Assembly: GCF_006442975.2 (NCBI RefSeq)
Contig: NZ_CP083954.1
Location: 2,115,501-2,179,500 of the forward strand
Length of the DNA stretch: 64,000 nucleotides
Source: Mesorhizobium sp. B2-1-1
GTDB lineage: Bacteria > Pseudomonadota > Alphaproteobacteria > Rhizobiales > Rhizobiaceae
Direction of reading: 5' to 3'
The notes under the pieces were generated by a model. The model was given only the letters and a program-made list of their open reading frames with translations. It searched no databases and was not told the origin of the DNA. The position numbers were made by a program, and so were the translations under genes. This document shows positions 52,980 to 62,739 of the stretch, piece after piece. Every line of letters starts with the position of its first letter. The first letter of the stretch is position 1.

Positions 52980-55900
52980 CTACTTTCCGGGCCGTCCTGT
53001 CTTCGCGGGCCGGCGCTTTTCGCGGCGGGCGTCGCCGGGGTCTTCATAAGAACCAATGCCGGCGCGTTGGCGCACGACGGGTTTGTCCTCGCGTTCCTTC
53101 GCGCCCCCGTCTGTCCTGCCGGCCCCAACAACGGGAGAGATCGGCTGAGGCTTCGCCGGCACTTTTCCCTCGACCGGTTTCTCGGTGCGGCGCACGGTCA
53201 TCTCGTCGAGAGAGTTTTTCTTGAACAGCGGTTTGGTCGGCTCGCCGGGAATGCCGAAATCCGAGCCGTGTGCTTCGGACGCCGATTGTTTCTTGAACAG
53301 CGAGCGCGACACGGCACCGGCCGGCGTCGGCATGTCGGTGCCTGGGCCCATGTCGTCGATCGACGGTTTGGCGAACAGGGGCTTCTTCACCGGCACCGCG
53401 CCATCGGCGCCCATCTCGTCGAGATCGGGCTTGCGGAAGAGATTGGGCCGGGCAGCCTTGGCTGCCTCTTCGGCGGCGCGTGCTTCGTCGAGCTTGCGGA
53501 ACCGCTCCTGTTCCTCCGATGTACGATGCCTGGCCACGCCCTTGTTGTGCTTGCCTTTTTCGCGGCCCGAGACCGGGCTTTCCATATCGGCGTATTTGGC
53601 CAGCGGATCATCGGAGATCGACATCTCCATCTCACGCAGCCGCTTGATCTCGTCGCGAATGCGGGCCGCCTTCTCGAAATCGAGGTTGGCGGCGGCGTCG
53701 CGCATCTGCTTCTCCAGCGCGTCCAGATGGGCCTTGAGGTTGTTGCCCATCATGGCGCCGGCGCTGTCGGTGAACTGCGAGATATCGGCGCGGACATGGT
53801 CCTTCTCGTAGACCGAATCCAGAATGTCCGAGATGCGCGACTTGACCGATTCCGGCGTGATGCCGTTGGCGGCGTTCCACTCCATCTGCTTTTCGCGACG
53901 GCGATTGGTCTCGGCCATGGCGCGTTCCATCGAGCCGGTGACCTGGTCGGCATAGAGGATGACCTTGCCGTCGACATTGCGGGCGGCGCGGCCGATGGTC
54001 TGGATCAGCGACGTCTCCGAGCGCAAAAAACCTTCCTTGTCGGCGTCGAGTATGGCGACGAAGCCGCATTCGGGGATGTCGAGGCCTTCGCGCAAAAGGT
54101 TGATGCCGACCAGCACGTCGAAGGCGCCGAGGCGCAAATCGCGCAGGATTTCGATACGCTCCAGCGTGTCGATGTCGGAGTGCATGTAGCGCACGCGCAC
54201 GCCTTGCTCGTGCAGATATTCGGTGAGGTCCTCGGCCATGCGCTTGGTCAGCACGGTGACCAGCGTGCGGTAGCCGGCCTTGGTCGTCTCGCGGATCTCC
54301 CCGACGACGTCGTCGACCTGGGTCTTGGCCGGGCGCACCTCGACCGGCGGGTCGATCAGGCCGGTCGGTCGGATGACCTGCTCGGCGAACACGCCGCCGG
54401 ACTGCTCCATCTCCCAGCCGCCGGGGGTTGCCGAGACAGCGACCGAGAGCGGGCGCATGGCGTCCCATTCCTCGAAGCGCAGCGGCCGGTTGTCCATGCA
54501 GGAAGGCAGGCGGAAGCCGTATTCGGCAAGCGTCGCCTTGCGCCTGAAGTCGCCGCGATACATGCCGCCGATCTGCGGCACGGTGACGTGGCTTTCGTCG
54601 ATGAAGACCAGCGCGTTGTCGGGAATATATTCGAACAGGGTCGGCGGCGGATCGCCCGGCTGGCGGCCGGTGAGATAGCGCGAATAGTTCTCGATACCGG
54701 CGCAGGAGCCGGTGGCTTCCAGCATTTCCAGGTCGAAGCGGGTGCGCTGTTCCAGCCGCTGCGCCTCCAGCAGACGGCCGGCGCGCTCGAGCTCGACCAG
54801 ACGGTGCTTGAGCTCTTCCTTGATCGACTTGATGGCCTGGTTCAGCGTCGGGCGCGGCGTCACATAGTGCGAATTGGCGTAGATCTTGACGCTTTTCAGC
54901 TCGCCCGTCTTCTGGCCGGTCAGCGGGTCGAATTCGGTGATCGCCTCGATTTCGTCGCCGAACATGGAGATGCGCCAGGCGCGATCCTCAAGGTGGGCCG
55001 GGAAGATCTCGATCGTGTCGCCGCGCACGCGGAACGAGCCGCGCACGAAATTGATGTCCTGGCGCTTGTATTGCTGGGCGACGAGGTCGGCGAGCAGAGC
55101 GCGCTGGTCGAGCCGGTCACCGATCTGCATCTGGAAGGTCATGGCCGTATAGGTCTCGACCGAGCCGATACCGTAGATGCAGGAGACCGAAGCGACGATG
55201 ATGACGTCGTCGCGTTCGAGCAGCGAGCGCGTCGCCGAGTGGCGCATGCGGTCGATCTGCTCGTTGATGGAGGATTCCTTCTCGATGAAGGTGTCGGTGC
55301 GCGGAACATAGGCTTCCGGCTGGTAATAGTCGTAGTAGGAGACGAAATACTCCACCGCATTGTCGGGGAAGAATTTCTTGAACTCGGAATAAAGCTGCGC
55401 CGCCAGCGTCTTGTTCGGCGCCAGGATCAAGGCGGGACGCTGCGTCTCCTCGATCACCTTGGCCATGGTGAAGGTCTTGCCCGAGCCGGTGACGCCGAGC
55501 AGCACCTGCGTGCGGTCGTTGTTTTGGACGCCCTCGACCAAGTCCTTGATGGCGGTCGGCTGGTCGCCGGCCGGCTCGAAATCCGACACCATCTTGATGA
55601 TGATCCCGCCCTCGGATTTTTCCGGCCGGGCAGGCCGGTGCGGCGTCCACAGCACGCCGTCCTTGTGCAGCGGATTGCCGGATTCAATCAATGCCGAGAG
55701 AGCCGCCACCGTCGCGGTGACGCCGCTCGACGTCATCGTCTCGGCTTCCTCGAGCGAGACGTCGAGGCCGGCGACGGGATTGAGGCCGGCCGCCGCGCGC
55801 TCGCGGGCTGTCGCCGCGCCGCCCATCGAGGTGCCACGCGCCGTGCGCCCGGGCGCCGCGGAGCGCTCGGGGATCTTCTTCGATGGCTTCGGCGACTTGC

Positions 55901-56141
55901 CGCCGTCCTTGCCGGCCTGGCGCCCTTCGCGTTCGGCTTCCTGCTCGATCTGCTCGGCCCAGTCCGCGACCGAACCGGTGAGCGGCGTGCCCGACAGTTC
56001 GGGCTGCGGCATCTCGGCGAAGCCGCCTTTGTGCAGCGGTTCCGAGGCGTCGAGGAAATCGGTCAGCGGGCTGCGCCGCTTGGGCGCGGCGCGGTCGTCA
56101 TTCGCCGTCGACGGCGTTCTCTTTTCGGTGGATTTGACCAT
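52980..56141 (-). CDS. uvrB: excinuclease ABC subunit B, with long extra termini
   Basis: The DNA-damage helicase of nucleotide excision repair, which loads with UvrA and positions UvrC. Walker A GVTGSGKT is at residues 216-223, the beta-hairpin region follows, DEAD-type and helicase motifs are present, and a UVR domain ([29 protein letters not shown], about 820-850) binds UvrC. Classical UvrB is about 670 residues; this one has 1053. About 180 extra residues precede the conserved start, and about 200 follow the UVR domain as a charged, low-complexity tail containing a degenerate repeat. Rhizobial UvrB proteins are often long. Confidence 0.96.
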   Translation of the reverse strand: MVKSTEKRTPSTANDDRAAPKRRSPLTDFLDASEPLHKGGFAEMPQPELSGTPLTGSVADWAEQIEQEAEREGRQAGKDGGKSPKPSKKIPERSAAPGRTARGTSMGGAATARERAAAGLNPVAGLDVSLEEAETMTSSGVTATVAALSALIESGNPLHKDGVLWTPHRPARPEKSEGGIIIKMVSDFEPAGDQPTAIKDLVEGVQNNDRTQVLLGVTGSGKTFTMAKVIEETQRPALILAPNKTLAAQLYSEFKKFFPDNAVEYFVSYYDYYQPEAYVPRTDTFIEKESSINEQIDRMRHSATRSLLERDDVIIVASVSCIYGIGSVETYTAMTFQMQIGDRLDQRALLADLVAQQYKRQDINFVRGSFRVRGDTIEIFPAHLEDRAWRISMFGDEIEAITEFDPLTGQKTGELKSVKIYANSHYVTPRPTLNQAIKSIKEELKHRLVELERAGRLLEAQRLEQRTRFDLEMLEATGSCAGIENYSRYLTGRQPGDPPPTLFEYIPDNALVFIDESHVTVPQIGGMYRGDFRRKATLAEYGFRLPSCMDNRPLRFEEWDAMRPLSVAVSATPGGWEMEQSGGVFAEQVIRPTGLIDPPVEVRPAKTQVDDVVGEIRETTKAGYRTLVTVLTKRMAEDLTEYLHEQGVRVRYMHSDIDTLERIEILRDLRLGAFDVLVGINLLREGLDIPECGFVAILDADKEGFLRSETSLIQTIGRAARNVDGKVILYADQVTGSMERAMAETNRRREKQMEWNAANGITPESVKSRISDILDSVYEKDHVRADISQFTDSAGAMMGNNLKAHLDALEKQMRDAAANLDFEKAARIRDEIKRLREMEMSISDDPLAKYADMESPVSGREKGKHNKGVARHRTSEEQERFRKLDEARAAEEAAKAARPNLFRKPDLDEMGADGAVPVKKPLFAKPSIDDMGPGTDMPTPAGAVSRSLFKKQSASEAHGSDFGIPGEPTKPLFKKNSLDEMTVRRTEKPVEGKVPAKPQPISPVVGAGRTDGGAKEREDKPVVRQRAGIGSYEDPGDARREKRRPAKTGRPGK
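53199..53455 (-). repeat. degenerate peptide repeat in the UvrB C-terminal tail
   Basis: Four copies of an LF-[RAK]-K-[PQN]-[DS]-[LIA]-[DS]-[DE]-[MA] motif, about 21-25 residues apart (UvrB residues about 896-981): [37 protein letters not shown] and [11 protein letters not shown]. The third is the most degenerate. The spacing and conserved LFxK suggest short linear binding motifs. Confidence 0.7.
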
Positions 56142-56268
56142 GGGCGGAATATGGGAGGTCTTGGCGAAAATGGAAAGAGCGCGATCAGCCGAGGCGCACG
56201 GCCAGATGCAGCTCCTGACAGAAGGCTGTCAGGAGGAGGCAAGTGCCGGTGATGCCTGCCGATTGCGG

Positions 56269-57900
56269 TCAGGCGCCGCGTGCGTTGTCCGCCACGCGTG
56301 TCGGCGATCCGTTCAGGCGCGGCACCACGACGAGGCGCTTGATTTTGCCCTTCTTGAAGGCGGCGAGGAAGCGCGCATAGTCCTTGAAGGCGACGCAGCC
56401 ACTGGACTGTGCGTAGCGGCCCCGAAGCAGGTAGGTGTGGGCCAGCAGGCCGTCACGATTGTATTTATTGCGGCCATCGACGGGTGTCAGACGCAAAGCC
56501 TCGACACCATGAAAGCGCGACTCGCGCAGCGACAGATTGTAGGTATTGGGCGGTGTCGGTCCGCGGTTCTTCTGATCGGCATAGCGCGGCTGGTCCGCCA
56601 TGGCGCCGATGCCCGAATGCGCTTCGAGCCTCGAACCGTCGGGCATGTAGACGGTCTTGGCGCTGATGTCATAGATGGCGACACCGCTGCCGGCTCCGCT
56701 CCTGGAGCCGCCCGGCGCGTTGAACAGGTTCCTGAACGCCTGGCCGAGGCCGCCCGAAGGCGTGTCTGGCTTCGCATAGGCCAACGCGTCGCCGCCATCC
56801 GCCGGCCGGCCCTGCCGGGCCGGCTTTGCCGGCTGGGCTTGCTGGACCGGCTTTGTCTGAGGTGCCGGCTTCTGCTGCACGACCTTGGGCTGTTGAGTCG
56901 GCTTTTCCTGCTCCACGGACTTCAACGGCTCCGGCGCGTCGAATTGCGGCCGACGGGTCGGCAGCGGCACGTCATCGGTGAGCGCGTCGGGCAAGGCCGC
57001 GGCATCGCCCGGCTGTTCCTGCTGGATTTCAACAGGCGAAACCGCGACATCGGCCGAAGACTCCGTCATCGGCAATGGCGAGGCGAATGCCTCGTCCTCG
57101 ACCGGCAGCGAGCGGGCGAGCGCGAGGGCCAGTTGCGAATTGTCCGGCGTGCCGGTATCCGGCTGGGCAAAATGCATCGGCTGCGGCGCTGTCTGAACAA
57201 CCACCGAGCCGGTGTCGATCCGGGCGAAGCGCTCCGCCGCGGGTGCCGGCAAGTCTTCAGACAGGCTGGCGATGAGCTTGGCGCCCGGCACCAGCGATGC
57301 CTTGGCGACCTGTGGAGCGGAGGTCGAGATGATAGGACGGGCGGGTGCGCCGGCCGTGGCCACGGGCTTGGCCGCGTTGGCGAAGGCGGCGGCGAGCTTG
57401 CTTGGCGAGAGAGATGCTTCCATGCGCTCGAAGCGCTCCTGCGAGGTCGTCTTGGCGACCGGGACAGGGTGTGCCGTGGACGCGGCCACGAGGCGCGCCG
57501 ACTTTTCCGCCCGGGGAGCGAGCGCGGCCAGCCTGAAGCATCCGGAGCCGCACTGCACGGCATGATTCTGCAGCGCCTGCGTGCCGCCATCGGCGTTGGC
57601 CAGTGCGAATGGCGCAGCGGGCATCAGGAAATGCTGTTTCAGCGGATCGGCAAGAGCGAGCGAGCCCGGCATGGCCAGCCTCTGCGGCAGGACGCTCGAC
57701 GTCGACGACAGCGAAGCGCCGACGGAGCTCAGACCAGCCATTGTCCCGACCAGCCACAGGCCAACGGCAGCGCTGACGCCGGGCACGGCTACCCAGCGGA
57801 CGATCCGCTTAGAGTTGAAGGATGAGGCACGTGACGCGTTGTCGGCAGCTTCGCCGTCCCAACGCCTGTCCCCGACAATTTTCTTACTCAAGAACGCCAT
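56269..57900 (-). CDS. Tlde1/DUF2778-domain protein with a membrane anchor
   Basis: A 543-residue protein: an N-terminal membrane helix (about 35-60), a long proline-, glutamine- and alanine-rich linker (about 100-400), and a C-terminal DUF2778/Tlde1 domain. That domain has the L,D-transpeptidase-like catalytic pair, H488 in LAHTYLLRG and C502 in SSGCVAFKDY. Tlde1 enzymes are known as type VI secretion effectors acting on peptidoglycan, but DUF2778 proteins also occur as chromosomal cell-wall proteins in rhizobia. No T6SS gene or immunity gene is nearby, so a housekeeping envelope role is more likely. It follows uvrB on the same strand. Confidence 0.8.
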   Translation of the reverse strand: MAFLSKKIVGDRRWDGEAADNASRASSFNSKRIVRWVAVPGVSAAVGLWLVGTMAGLSSVGASLSSTSSVLPQRLAMPGSLALADPLKQHFLMPAAPFALANADGGTQALQNHAVQCGSGCFRLAALAPRAEKSARLVAASTAHPVPVAKTTSQERFERMEASLSPSKLAAAFANAAKPVATAGAPARPIISTSAPQVAKASLVPGAKLIASLSEDLPAPAAERFARIDTGSVVVQTAPQPMHFAQPDTGTPDNSQLALALARSLPVEDEAFASPLPMTESSADVAVSPVEIQQEQPGDAAALPDALTDDVPLPTRRPQFDAPEPLKSVEQEKPTQQPKVVQQKPAPQTKPVQQAQPAKPARQGRPADGGDALAYAKPDTPSGGLGQAFRNLFNAPGGSRSGAGSGVAIYDISAKTVYMPDGSRLEAHSGIGAMADQPRYADQKNRGPTPPNTYNLSLRESRFHGVEALRLTPVDGRNKYNRDGLLAHTYLLRGRYAQSSGCVAFKDYARFLAAFKKGKIKRLVVVPRLNGSPTRVADNARGA

Positions 57901-58518
57901 TCAACCAATCTTGCTCCAATCGGCTCCCACGTCCGCGGCTGTGATAGCCGCGACGACCATTCTGTGAGTGATCCCAGGTGGTCCCCGACGCGTTTGCCGC
58001 GCCTGTCTTTGGTTGCCGATTGCTTCAAAATATGGACAAAGTTGGTTAACCAATCCCTCTCAAAACCAACCGAGAGACGTGGACTTTGTGCCAAAAAAGG
58101 CTCGTCCACGACCATGAACGCGGTATTGCAGCCCTTCCAAGAGTATTTTGCTGCCTGCTTTTAACGGCCGAGTCAAGCAAAACAGCTCTCGCTAATTGAA
58201 GCGAATGGCCGTTTCAGCGGGGCCGCGACGGTGGCGCGTGTCATTCCGTACTCCCGAGAAGGCCCAGCGCGTCGCCCCAAAACTGCTACCCGCCCGCCGC
58301 AGATAACCGGCCCGTACCGCGGTTTCGCGGCGGCCATTGATCGGCCACCGTGTTGGCACGGCGGTTCGCGCCGGAGGAGGCGGAAGCGGTGCTGTACCAG
58401 GGCGCGATTTTCTAGGGTTTGCAATGGAGCTTCTACCTCCCCCTTGTGGGGAGGTCGGAGCGCAGGTCCGGGTGGGGGGCTGGCGCCGACCGCCCAGGAA
58501 CGCAGCCCTGTTAGGCCG
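57901..58518. other. intergenic region upstream of the Tlde1-domain gene
   Basis: 618 bases. It should hold the promoter of the Tlde1-domain gene (minus strand). Short frames occur on both strands without family resemblance. A palindromic repeat lies at the far end (58435-58455). No RNA gene was recognised. Confidence 0.55.
58435..58455. repeat. short rhizobial-type intergenic palindrome
   Basis: Stem ACCTCCCC / GGGGAGGT with a 5-base loop, then a GGTCCGGGTGGGGGGC stretch. It is similar in build to the element at 52868-52890. Confidence 0.5.
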
Positions 58519-59772
58519 TCAATTGAACCACAGCGCAAACGTCAGGAAACCACCGCCGCCGAATTCGCTCTGGATCTGGTCGAAATCGTCGCTGGTCAGG
58601 ATTGTGCCGCTTTCGAGATACGGCGCGATGGCCGGGCCGGTGATCGACAGCACCAGGTCGAACGGTTTCGGCTCGTCGAAGAAGCGCTTCATATTAATGC
58701 CCTTGCCGGTGATGCGGAAATGCGGCAGCAGCACGCGGCCTTGGAGCAGGTCCTCGGCCATGGTCAAGGTGGCGAGCCAGGCCGCGACCTGCTGCTCTCC
58801 GACTTCGAGGCCGGTGAGCGGGTTTTCGCCCTTCTGTTGCGGTCCCGGCAGCCATTCGCGGTCATTGTCGGTCTCGGCGCAGATCGCCTTCCAGTCCTCG
58901 CGCGACAGCCGGATCATCTCCAGCAGGTGACGGCGCGCCGCCTGCCGCCGCTCGGGCTCGACCACCGGCCAGTTGACAAGATGCACCAGCGAGATGAAAT
59001 CGGCGATGCGCCATTCCGAGGAGAAGATGCTGCTGCCCATGTCGCCAGCCGGCGGAACGAGGATGTCCTGCAACGGCAGTTTTGCGCGCGGGAAGAGCAT
59101 GTGGAAGGAACCGTCGAACGTGCTCCTGAAATCATGCGCCAGCCAGAAATCGGCCTGCGCCATCAGGAACTCGGCATAGCCCTGCAGCCAATAACCGTCG
59201 GCGCGGTCGAAGCGGAAGGTGAGCGCAGGCGCGGCATCGTCGGGCGCCACGCCGCGCGACAGCGAGGCCATTATGGCGGCAATGCTTTCGTCCGGCGCGA
59301 TCGTGCCGTCCTCGTTAAGGTCGATGCCGACTTGGGTGAGGTCAATGACAATGCCGATATCGGCATCGGCAGGCACCGAGCCCAGCGTGGCTGCGGATTT
59401 CTCGAGCCGGTTGCGGAAGGCGACCAATATGGCGCGGAACTGTTCGTAGGTCAGCGGTTCGGGGTTCGGGTTTTCCGGCACAGGCAGCCGCATCAGCGGC
59501 AGCATGAAGGATCGCGGGCTCTCGAAGCCGTGGCGGTGCAGGCCGCTGGCCAGCAATTCCAGCGCGGTGAAGAATTCGCCGGCGCCGGCGGCATAGGCGG
59601 ATGCCGGGTCGGTGGATGCGGCTGCCTCCAGCGTCGAGAGCGCCGTGTCGCGCGCGACCACGGTTTTGGCCTCGAACAGAGCGGCCGCGGTTTCGGGCAT
59701 GGCGGCCTGCGCCGAAGACATCGGCAGAACCAGAGCAAGTGCCAATGCCAGCAGACTTGCCAGTGGTGTCAT
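58519..59772 (-). CDS. secreted protein of unknown function with an EF-hand-like loop
   Basis: A 417-residue protein with a clear signal peptide (MTPLASLLALALALVLP, cleaved near AQA). The mature part is mostly helical. A stretch DLNEDGTIAPDE (about residues 165-176) looks like an EF-hand calcium loop. I do not recognise the whole protein; it may be periplasmic. ATG 59772 starts the signal peptide. It is divergent from the CapA-family gene, 74 bases between starts, so they may share a regulator. Confidence 0.75.
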   Translation of the reverse strand: MTPLASLLALALALVLPMSSAQAAMPETAAALFEAKTVVARDTALSTLEAAASTDPASAYAAGAGEFFTALELLASGLHRHGFESPRSFMLPLMRLPVPENPNPEPLTYEQFRAILVAFRNRLEKSAATLGSVPADADIGIVIDLTQVGIDLNEDGTIAPDESIAAIMASLSRGVAPDDAAPALTFRFDRADGYWLQGYAEFLMAQADFWLAHDFRSTFDGSFHMLFPRAKLPLQDILVPPAGDMGSSIFSSEWRIADFISLVHLVNWPVVEPERRQAARRHLLEMIRLSREDWKAICAETDNDREWLPGPQQKGENPLTGLEVGEQQVAAWLATLTMAEDLLQGRVLLPHFRITGKGINMKRFFDEPKPFDLVLSITGPAIAPYLESGTILTSDDFDQIQSEFGGGGFLTFALWFN

Positions 59773-59846
59773 TTTCCCCCTCCCATGCGCGTCGTGCCGG
59801 CAATCATACACGCATTTGCAATGCCGCGTCTGCCGGGCGCTGATGC

Positions 59847-60944
59847 ATGATTGCCATTGGCTGGCTTCAACGCGCCCGGCAGACGGTCTACACAGGGCAA
59901 ACGATTGGACATCGCGTGTCGAACTATCCGCTCTCCTACAAACTGTCGTGGCTGCCGCGATTCCTGAAACCGTCGCTGTCCGGTGGTGTGCAAGGCTTCG
60001 CGCCCGTGGCCGGAACGATGGTGGATCGGGCGCCGAAACGGACGGTGCGGCTCGCCTTCGTCGGCGACATTTCGGCGGTGGCCAACCGCAGCGCGCCCGA
60101 CTGTGATCCGGTGATCAAAACGCTGCTTGGCGCGGCCGACCTGGTGATCGGCAATTGCGAAAGCCCGATCGTGGACAAGCCAAGCGCCGTGCTCGGCACC
60201 AGGCTCGGCACCCATCACGCGATGAGCGAGCGCTTTCTCGGCGACGCGTTGGCGGCAGTCGGCATCTCGCGTGAAAGACTGGTGCTGTCGCTGGCCAACA
60301 ACCATGTGCTCGACCAGGGCGTCGCCGGTTTCGATGAGACCGTGGCGGCGCTGAAGCGGCTCGGTATCGGCACTATTGGCCTCGCCGGCAACAGCCCGGT
60401 GCAGCCTGTCGAAGTCGGGCCGCTGACTGTCGGGTTCGCCGCCTTCACGCTGTGGCGCAATGCGGGCGAGGACCTGTTCGCCGGCCGCGTTTCGATGGCC
60501 GGCGATATTGCCCACCTGCGAGGTGACGGGTTCGATCTCCTCTGCGCCGTGCCGCATTGGGATTGGGAGTTCCGCCACTTTCCGCGCGCCGAAACGCGGA
60601 GACTGGCGAGGCGCCTGGCAGGGCAGGGCGTCGGGCTGATCGCCGGCCACCACGCCCATGTCGTGCAGCCGGTGGAGCGGATCGGCGATACGATTGTCGC
60701 CTATGGACTTGGCGATTTCCTCGGAACCGCCCTTATCCGCCAGCCTTGGCCGGGACGCATTGGCGGGATTCTTGTCGCCGACGTCAGCGCCGATGCGGGA
60801 ACGCGGGGGTCAGTCATTTCCTACCGGATGCATCCCTTTGTGCGGCTGCGCGCCGGGGATCATGAGCGGCTGGCGCCGGTGGAAGGATTGGAGGGCCGCA
60901 TGCGTGACAAGGTGCAAAGGCGGTTGAGCGCTGTCTTTCCGTAA
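59847..60944 (+). CDS. CapA family protein (poly-gamma-glutamate capsule type)
   Basis: A 365-residue protein of the CapA/metallophosphatase-like family. Family marks are RLAFVGDISAVAN, LVIGNCESPI, LSLANNHVLDQG and the GHHAHVVQPVERIGDTIVAYGLGDFLG block. In Bacillus, CapA takes part in poly-gamma-glutamate capsule export; in gram-negatives the role is often unclear. No capB or capC gene is nearby, so a capsule role is not supported. ATG 59847 is used although its ribosome-binding site is weak. No signal peptide is apparent from this start. Confidence 0.8.
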   Translation: MIAIGWLQRARQTVYTGQTIGHRVSNYPLSYKLSWLPRFLKPSLSGGVQGFAPVAGTMVDRAPKRTVRLAFVGDISAVANRSAPDCDPVIKTLLGAADLVIGNCESPIVDKPSAVLGTRLGTHHAMSERFLGDALAAVGISRERLVLSLANNHVLDQGVAGFDETVAALKRLGIGTIGLAGNSPVQPVEVGPLTVGFAAFTLWRNAGEDLFAGRVSMAGDIAHLRGDGFDLLCAVPHWDWEFRHFPRAETRRLARRLAGQGVGLIAGHHAHVVQPVERIGDTIVAYGLGDFLGTALIRQPWPGRIGGILVADVSADAGTRGSVISYRMHPFVRLRAGDHERLAPVEGLEGRMRDKVQRRLSAVFP

Positions 60945-61078
60945 CTACAGGTGGTGGACATTGGCCAAAATCGCCATGTCGGCGCTTTTCCAAGCGCTGA
61001 TGATTGGCGAATGAAGGGGCGGCGCAAGCATCTGTTGAAGAGGCGCCACAGTCGATACTTCAGACAAAACCGGCTATC

Positions 61079-62077
61079 ATGAACCGGTCCAGGCAAGCGG
61101 GGGTGGCGGTGGAAACAGCGGATTTCATGCCCGGCGACGCCGTGGTTGCCGGCATCCGGAAAAACATCGAGGCTTATGAAGCGGCGCGGGCCTCCGTGGT
61201 GCGGCAGGTACGCTGGCGGGTGCCGCTGTTCGTCGGTTTGGTGCTGGCGACGGTGGTGCTGATCGCCTGGCTGTTCAACAAGGTCGCCGATCCCAACGAG
61301 CAATGGTTCTCGACGCCGCATGTGTTCCTCTATGTCGTCGGTTTCGCAGCTTCGATCCTGCTTTATTTCCAGGCGATGAAGCCGGCGACGCGGCTGCAGC
61401 AATCATTTCGCAAAACACTGCTGCCCATCATCTTCGGCTTCATCCGCGACGTGCGCTACGCGCATGGCGGGCGGCCAAATTCCTTCGACCGGCTGCCGCG
61501 CGAGGCGGTCGGGCCGTTCAACCGGGAGTCGTTCGACGATGTCGTTTCCGGCCGCTACGAAGAGTTTTCGTTCGAGCTCTACGAAGCGGAACTGCGGGAA
61601 GGGACAGGCAAGGGCTCATCGACGGCCTTCAAAGGCGTGATCGTCGCCTTCGAAGCCATCGAACCGTTTCCGGGAATATTGGTGGCGACGCGGCGGACCA
61701 ATGCCGTCGTCGGCTTCTTCCGTGGCATGTTCGCCAGCAAGATGCAGGAACTGTCATCCGGCGTGCCGGAACTCGATGCCGCCTATGAGTTCCGCACCGA
61801 CAATGCCGAGGCGGCGCAGCCATTGGTGAGCGGCCGGTTGGCGCAAGCGCTGAAATGGCTGGGCGAAACCTGGCCGGAGGAACCGGCGCGCGTGGCCCTC
61901 AACGGCAGCGACGGTTTTCTGCTCCTGCCGCAGGCGAAGAATTTCTTCGAATTGCCCGCCATTTCGGTGCCACTGGACTACCAGACCCATGTCGCGCCGA
62001 TGATATCGGATATGGGCGCGATGCTGGCGACGGCAGCGCTGGTGCGCAAGATCGGCGCCAGGGACGAAGCGGCTTGA
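61079..62077 (+). CDS. DUF3137 membrane protein
   Basis: A 332-residue protein with two adjacent membrane helices (about residues 45-65 and 80-97) and a C-terminal cytoplasmic domain typical of DUF3137 (galanin-like): SFDDVVSGRYEEFSFELYEAEL and FKGVIVAFEAIEPFPG. DUF3137 genes are often next to LemA genes, but none is seen here. ATG 61079 is used; other in-frame starts exist and no strong ribosome-binding site decides. Function unknown. Confidence 0.75.
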   Translation: MNRSRQAGVAVETADFMPGDAVVAGIRKNIEAYEAARASVVRQVRWRVPLFVGLVLATVVLIAWLFNKVADPNEQWFSTPHVFLYVVGFAASILLYFQAMKPATRLQQSFRKTLLPIIFGFIRDVRYAHGGRPNSFDRLPREAVGPFNRESFDDVVSGRYEEFSFELYEAELREGTGKGSSTAFKGVIVAFEAIEPFPGILVATRRTNAVVGFFRGMFASKMQELSSGVPELDAAYEFRTDNAEAAQPLVSGRLAQALKWLGETWPEEPARVALNGSDGFLLLPQAKNFFELPAISVPLDYQTHVAPMISDMGAMLATAALVRKIGARDEAA

Positions 62078-62093
62078 TCAGCCGGCGTTCCCG

Positions 62094-62588
62094 TCAGCAA
62101 TCGAAGCCGTACTTTTCGCGCATGTTGTCCGCCTCTTCTTTCGACATTCGCTTGAACATCACGCAGATCGTGAAGCTGCCGACCTGATGGCCGTCCCGCG
62201 TATATCCCCAGTCGGAAATGTCGTCCCTGGTGAATTCTATGTTCTGGCCGAGCACGACGTTGTGCACTGCCTCCGGCTCATTGGCCAATATGCCGACAAA
62301 CCCTGTCCCGGCACGGCGGAACGGTATGACCCAGAAGTGCTCGGTGACATGCCCATCCCGCACCTTGACCTTCAACTTGAACCTACCTGTGCCGGAGGGA
62401 GGCATTTCGGACAGTGCCAGGAATTCATCGAGGCCGGCGAGCGCCTGCGCGGTCGCCGCCGCCATGTCGGGATCGCCCGGAGCGAAGATGATCCCCTTGT
62501 CGTCACCCGGATCCACGCCTTGCGCGCCGACCGATCCCGGAGCAAGCGCCAGCATCAAGGCTGCCGCAGTTCGAACCGCTGGTTTCAT
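62094..62588 (-). CDS. DUF2314 domain secreted protein (YegJ-like)
   Basis: A 164-residue protein with a signal peptide (cleaved near VGAQG) and a DUF2314 domain: DPDMAAATAQALAGLDEFL, FKLKVKVRDGHVTEHFWV and the ISDWGYTRDGHQVGSFTICVMF end are characteristic. It is likely periplasmic. No function is known for the family. ATG 62588 starts the signal peptide. Its stop is 17 bases from the convergent DUF3137 gene. Confidence 0.8.
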   Translation of the reverse strand: MKPAVRTAAALMLALAPGSVGAQGVDPGDDKGIIFAPGDPDMAAATAQALAGLDEFLALSEMPPSGTGRFKLKVKVRDGHVTEHFWVIPFRRAGTGFVGILANEPEAVHNVVLGQNIEFTRDDISDWGYTRDGHQVGSFTICVMFKRMSKEEADNMREKYGFDC

Positions 62589-62739
62589 GGAAGGCCCCCC
62601 TTCATCGTTGCGGTCGACACAATGCTGCATCCCCATCCGGTTTGCAACCTTTGCGCGAGTCTTGTCTCTTCAGGTCCAAGGTGGCGGCGACCGTTGATGA
62701 CAGACCGGGATGGTGACGCCGGTGAAGAAAGTTTCGTCC

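Noticed and set aside
53067..56252. About 1060-codon plus-strand frame opposite uvrB
   Set aside because: It follows from the codon bias of uvrB; no start signal or domain, and uvrB is intact.
56269..57900. Type VI secretion effector-immunity pair
   Set aside because: No T6SS structural gene, VgrG, PAAR or immunity-like gene is adjacent.
59847..60944. Capsule locus based on the CapA-family gene
   Set aside because: No capB, capC or polysaccharide genes are nearby, so only the family is claimed.
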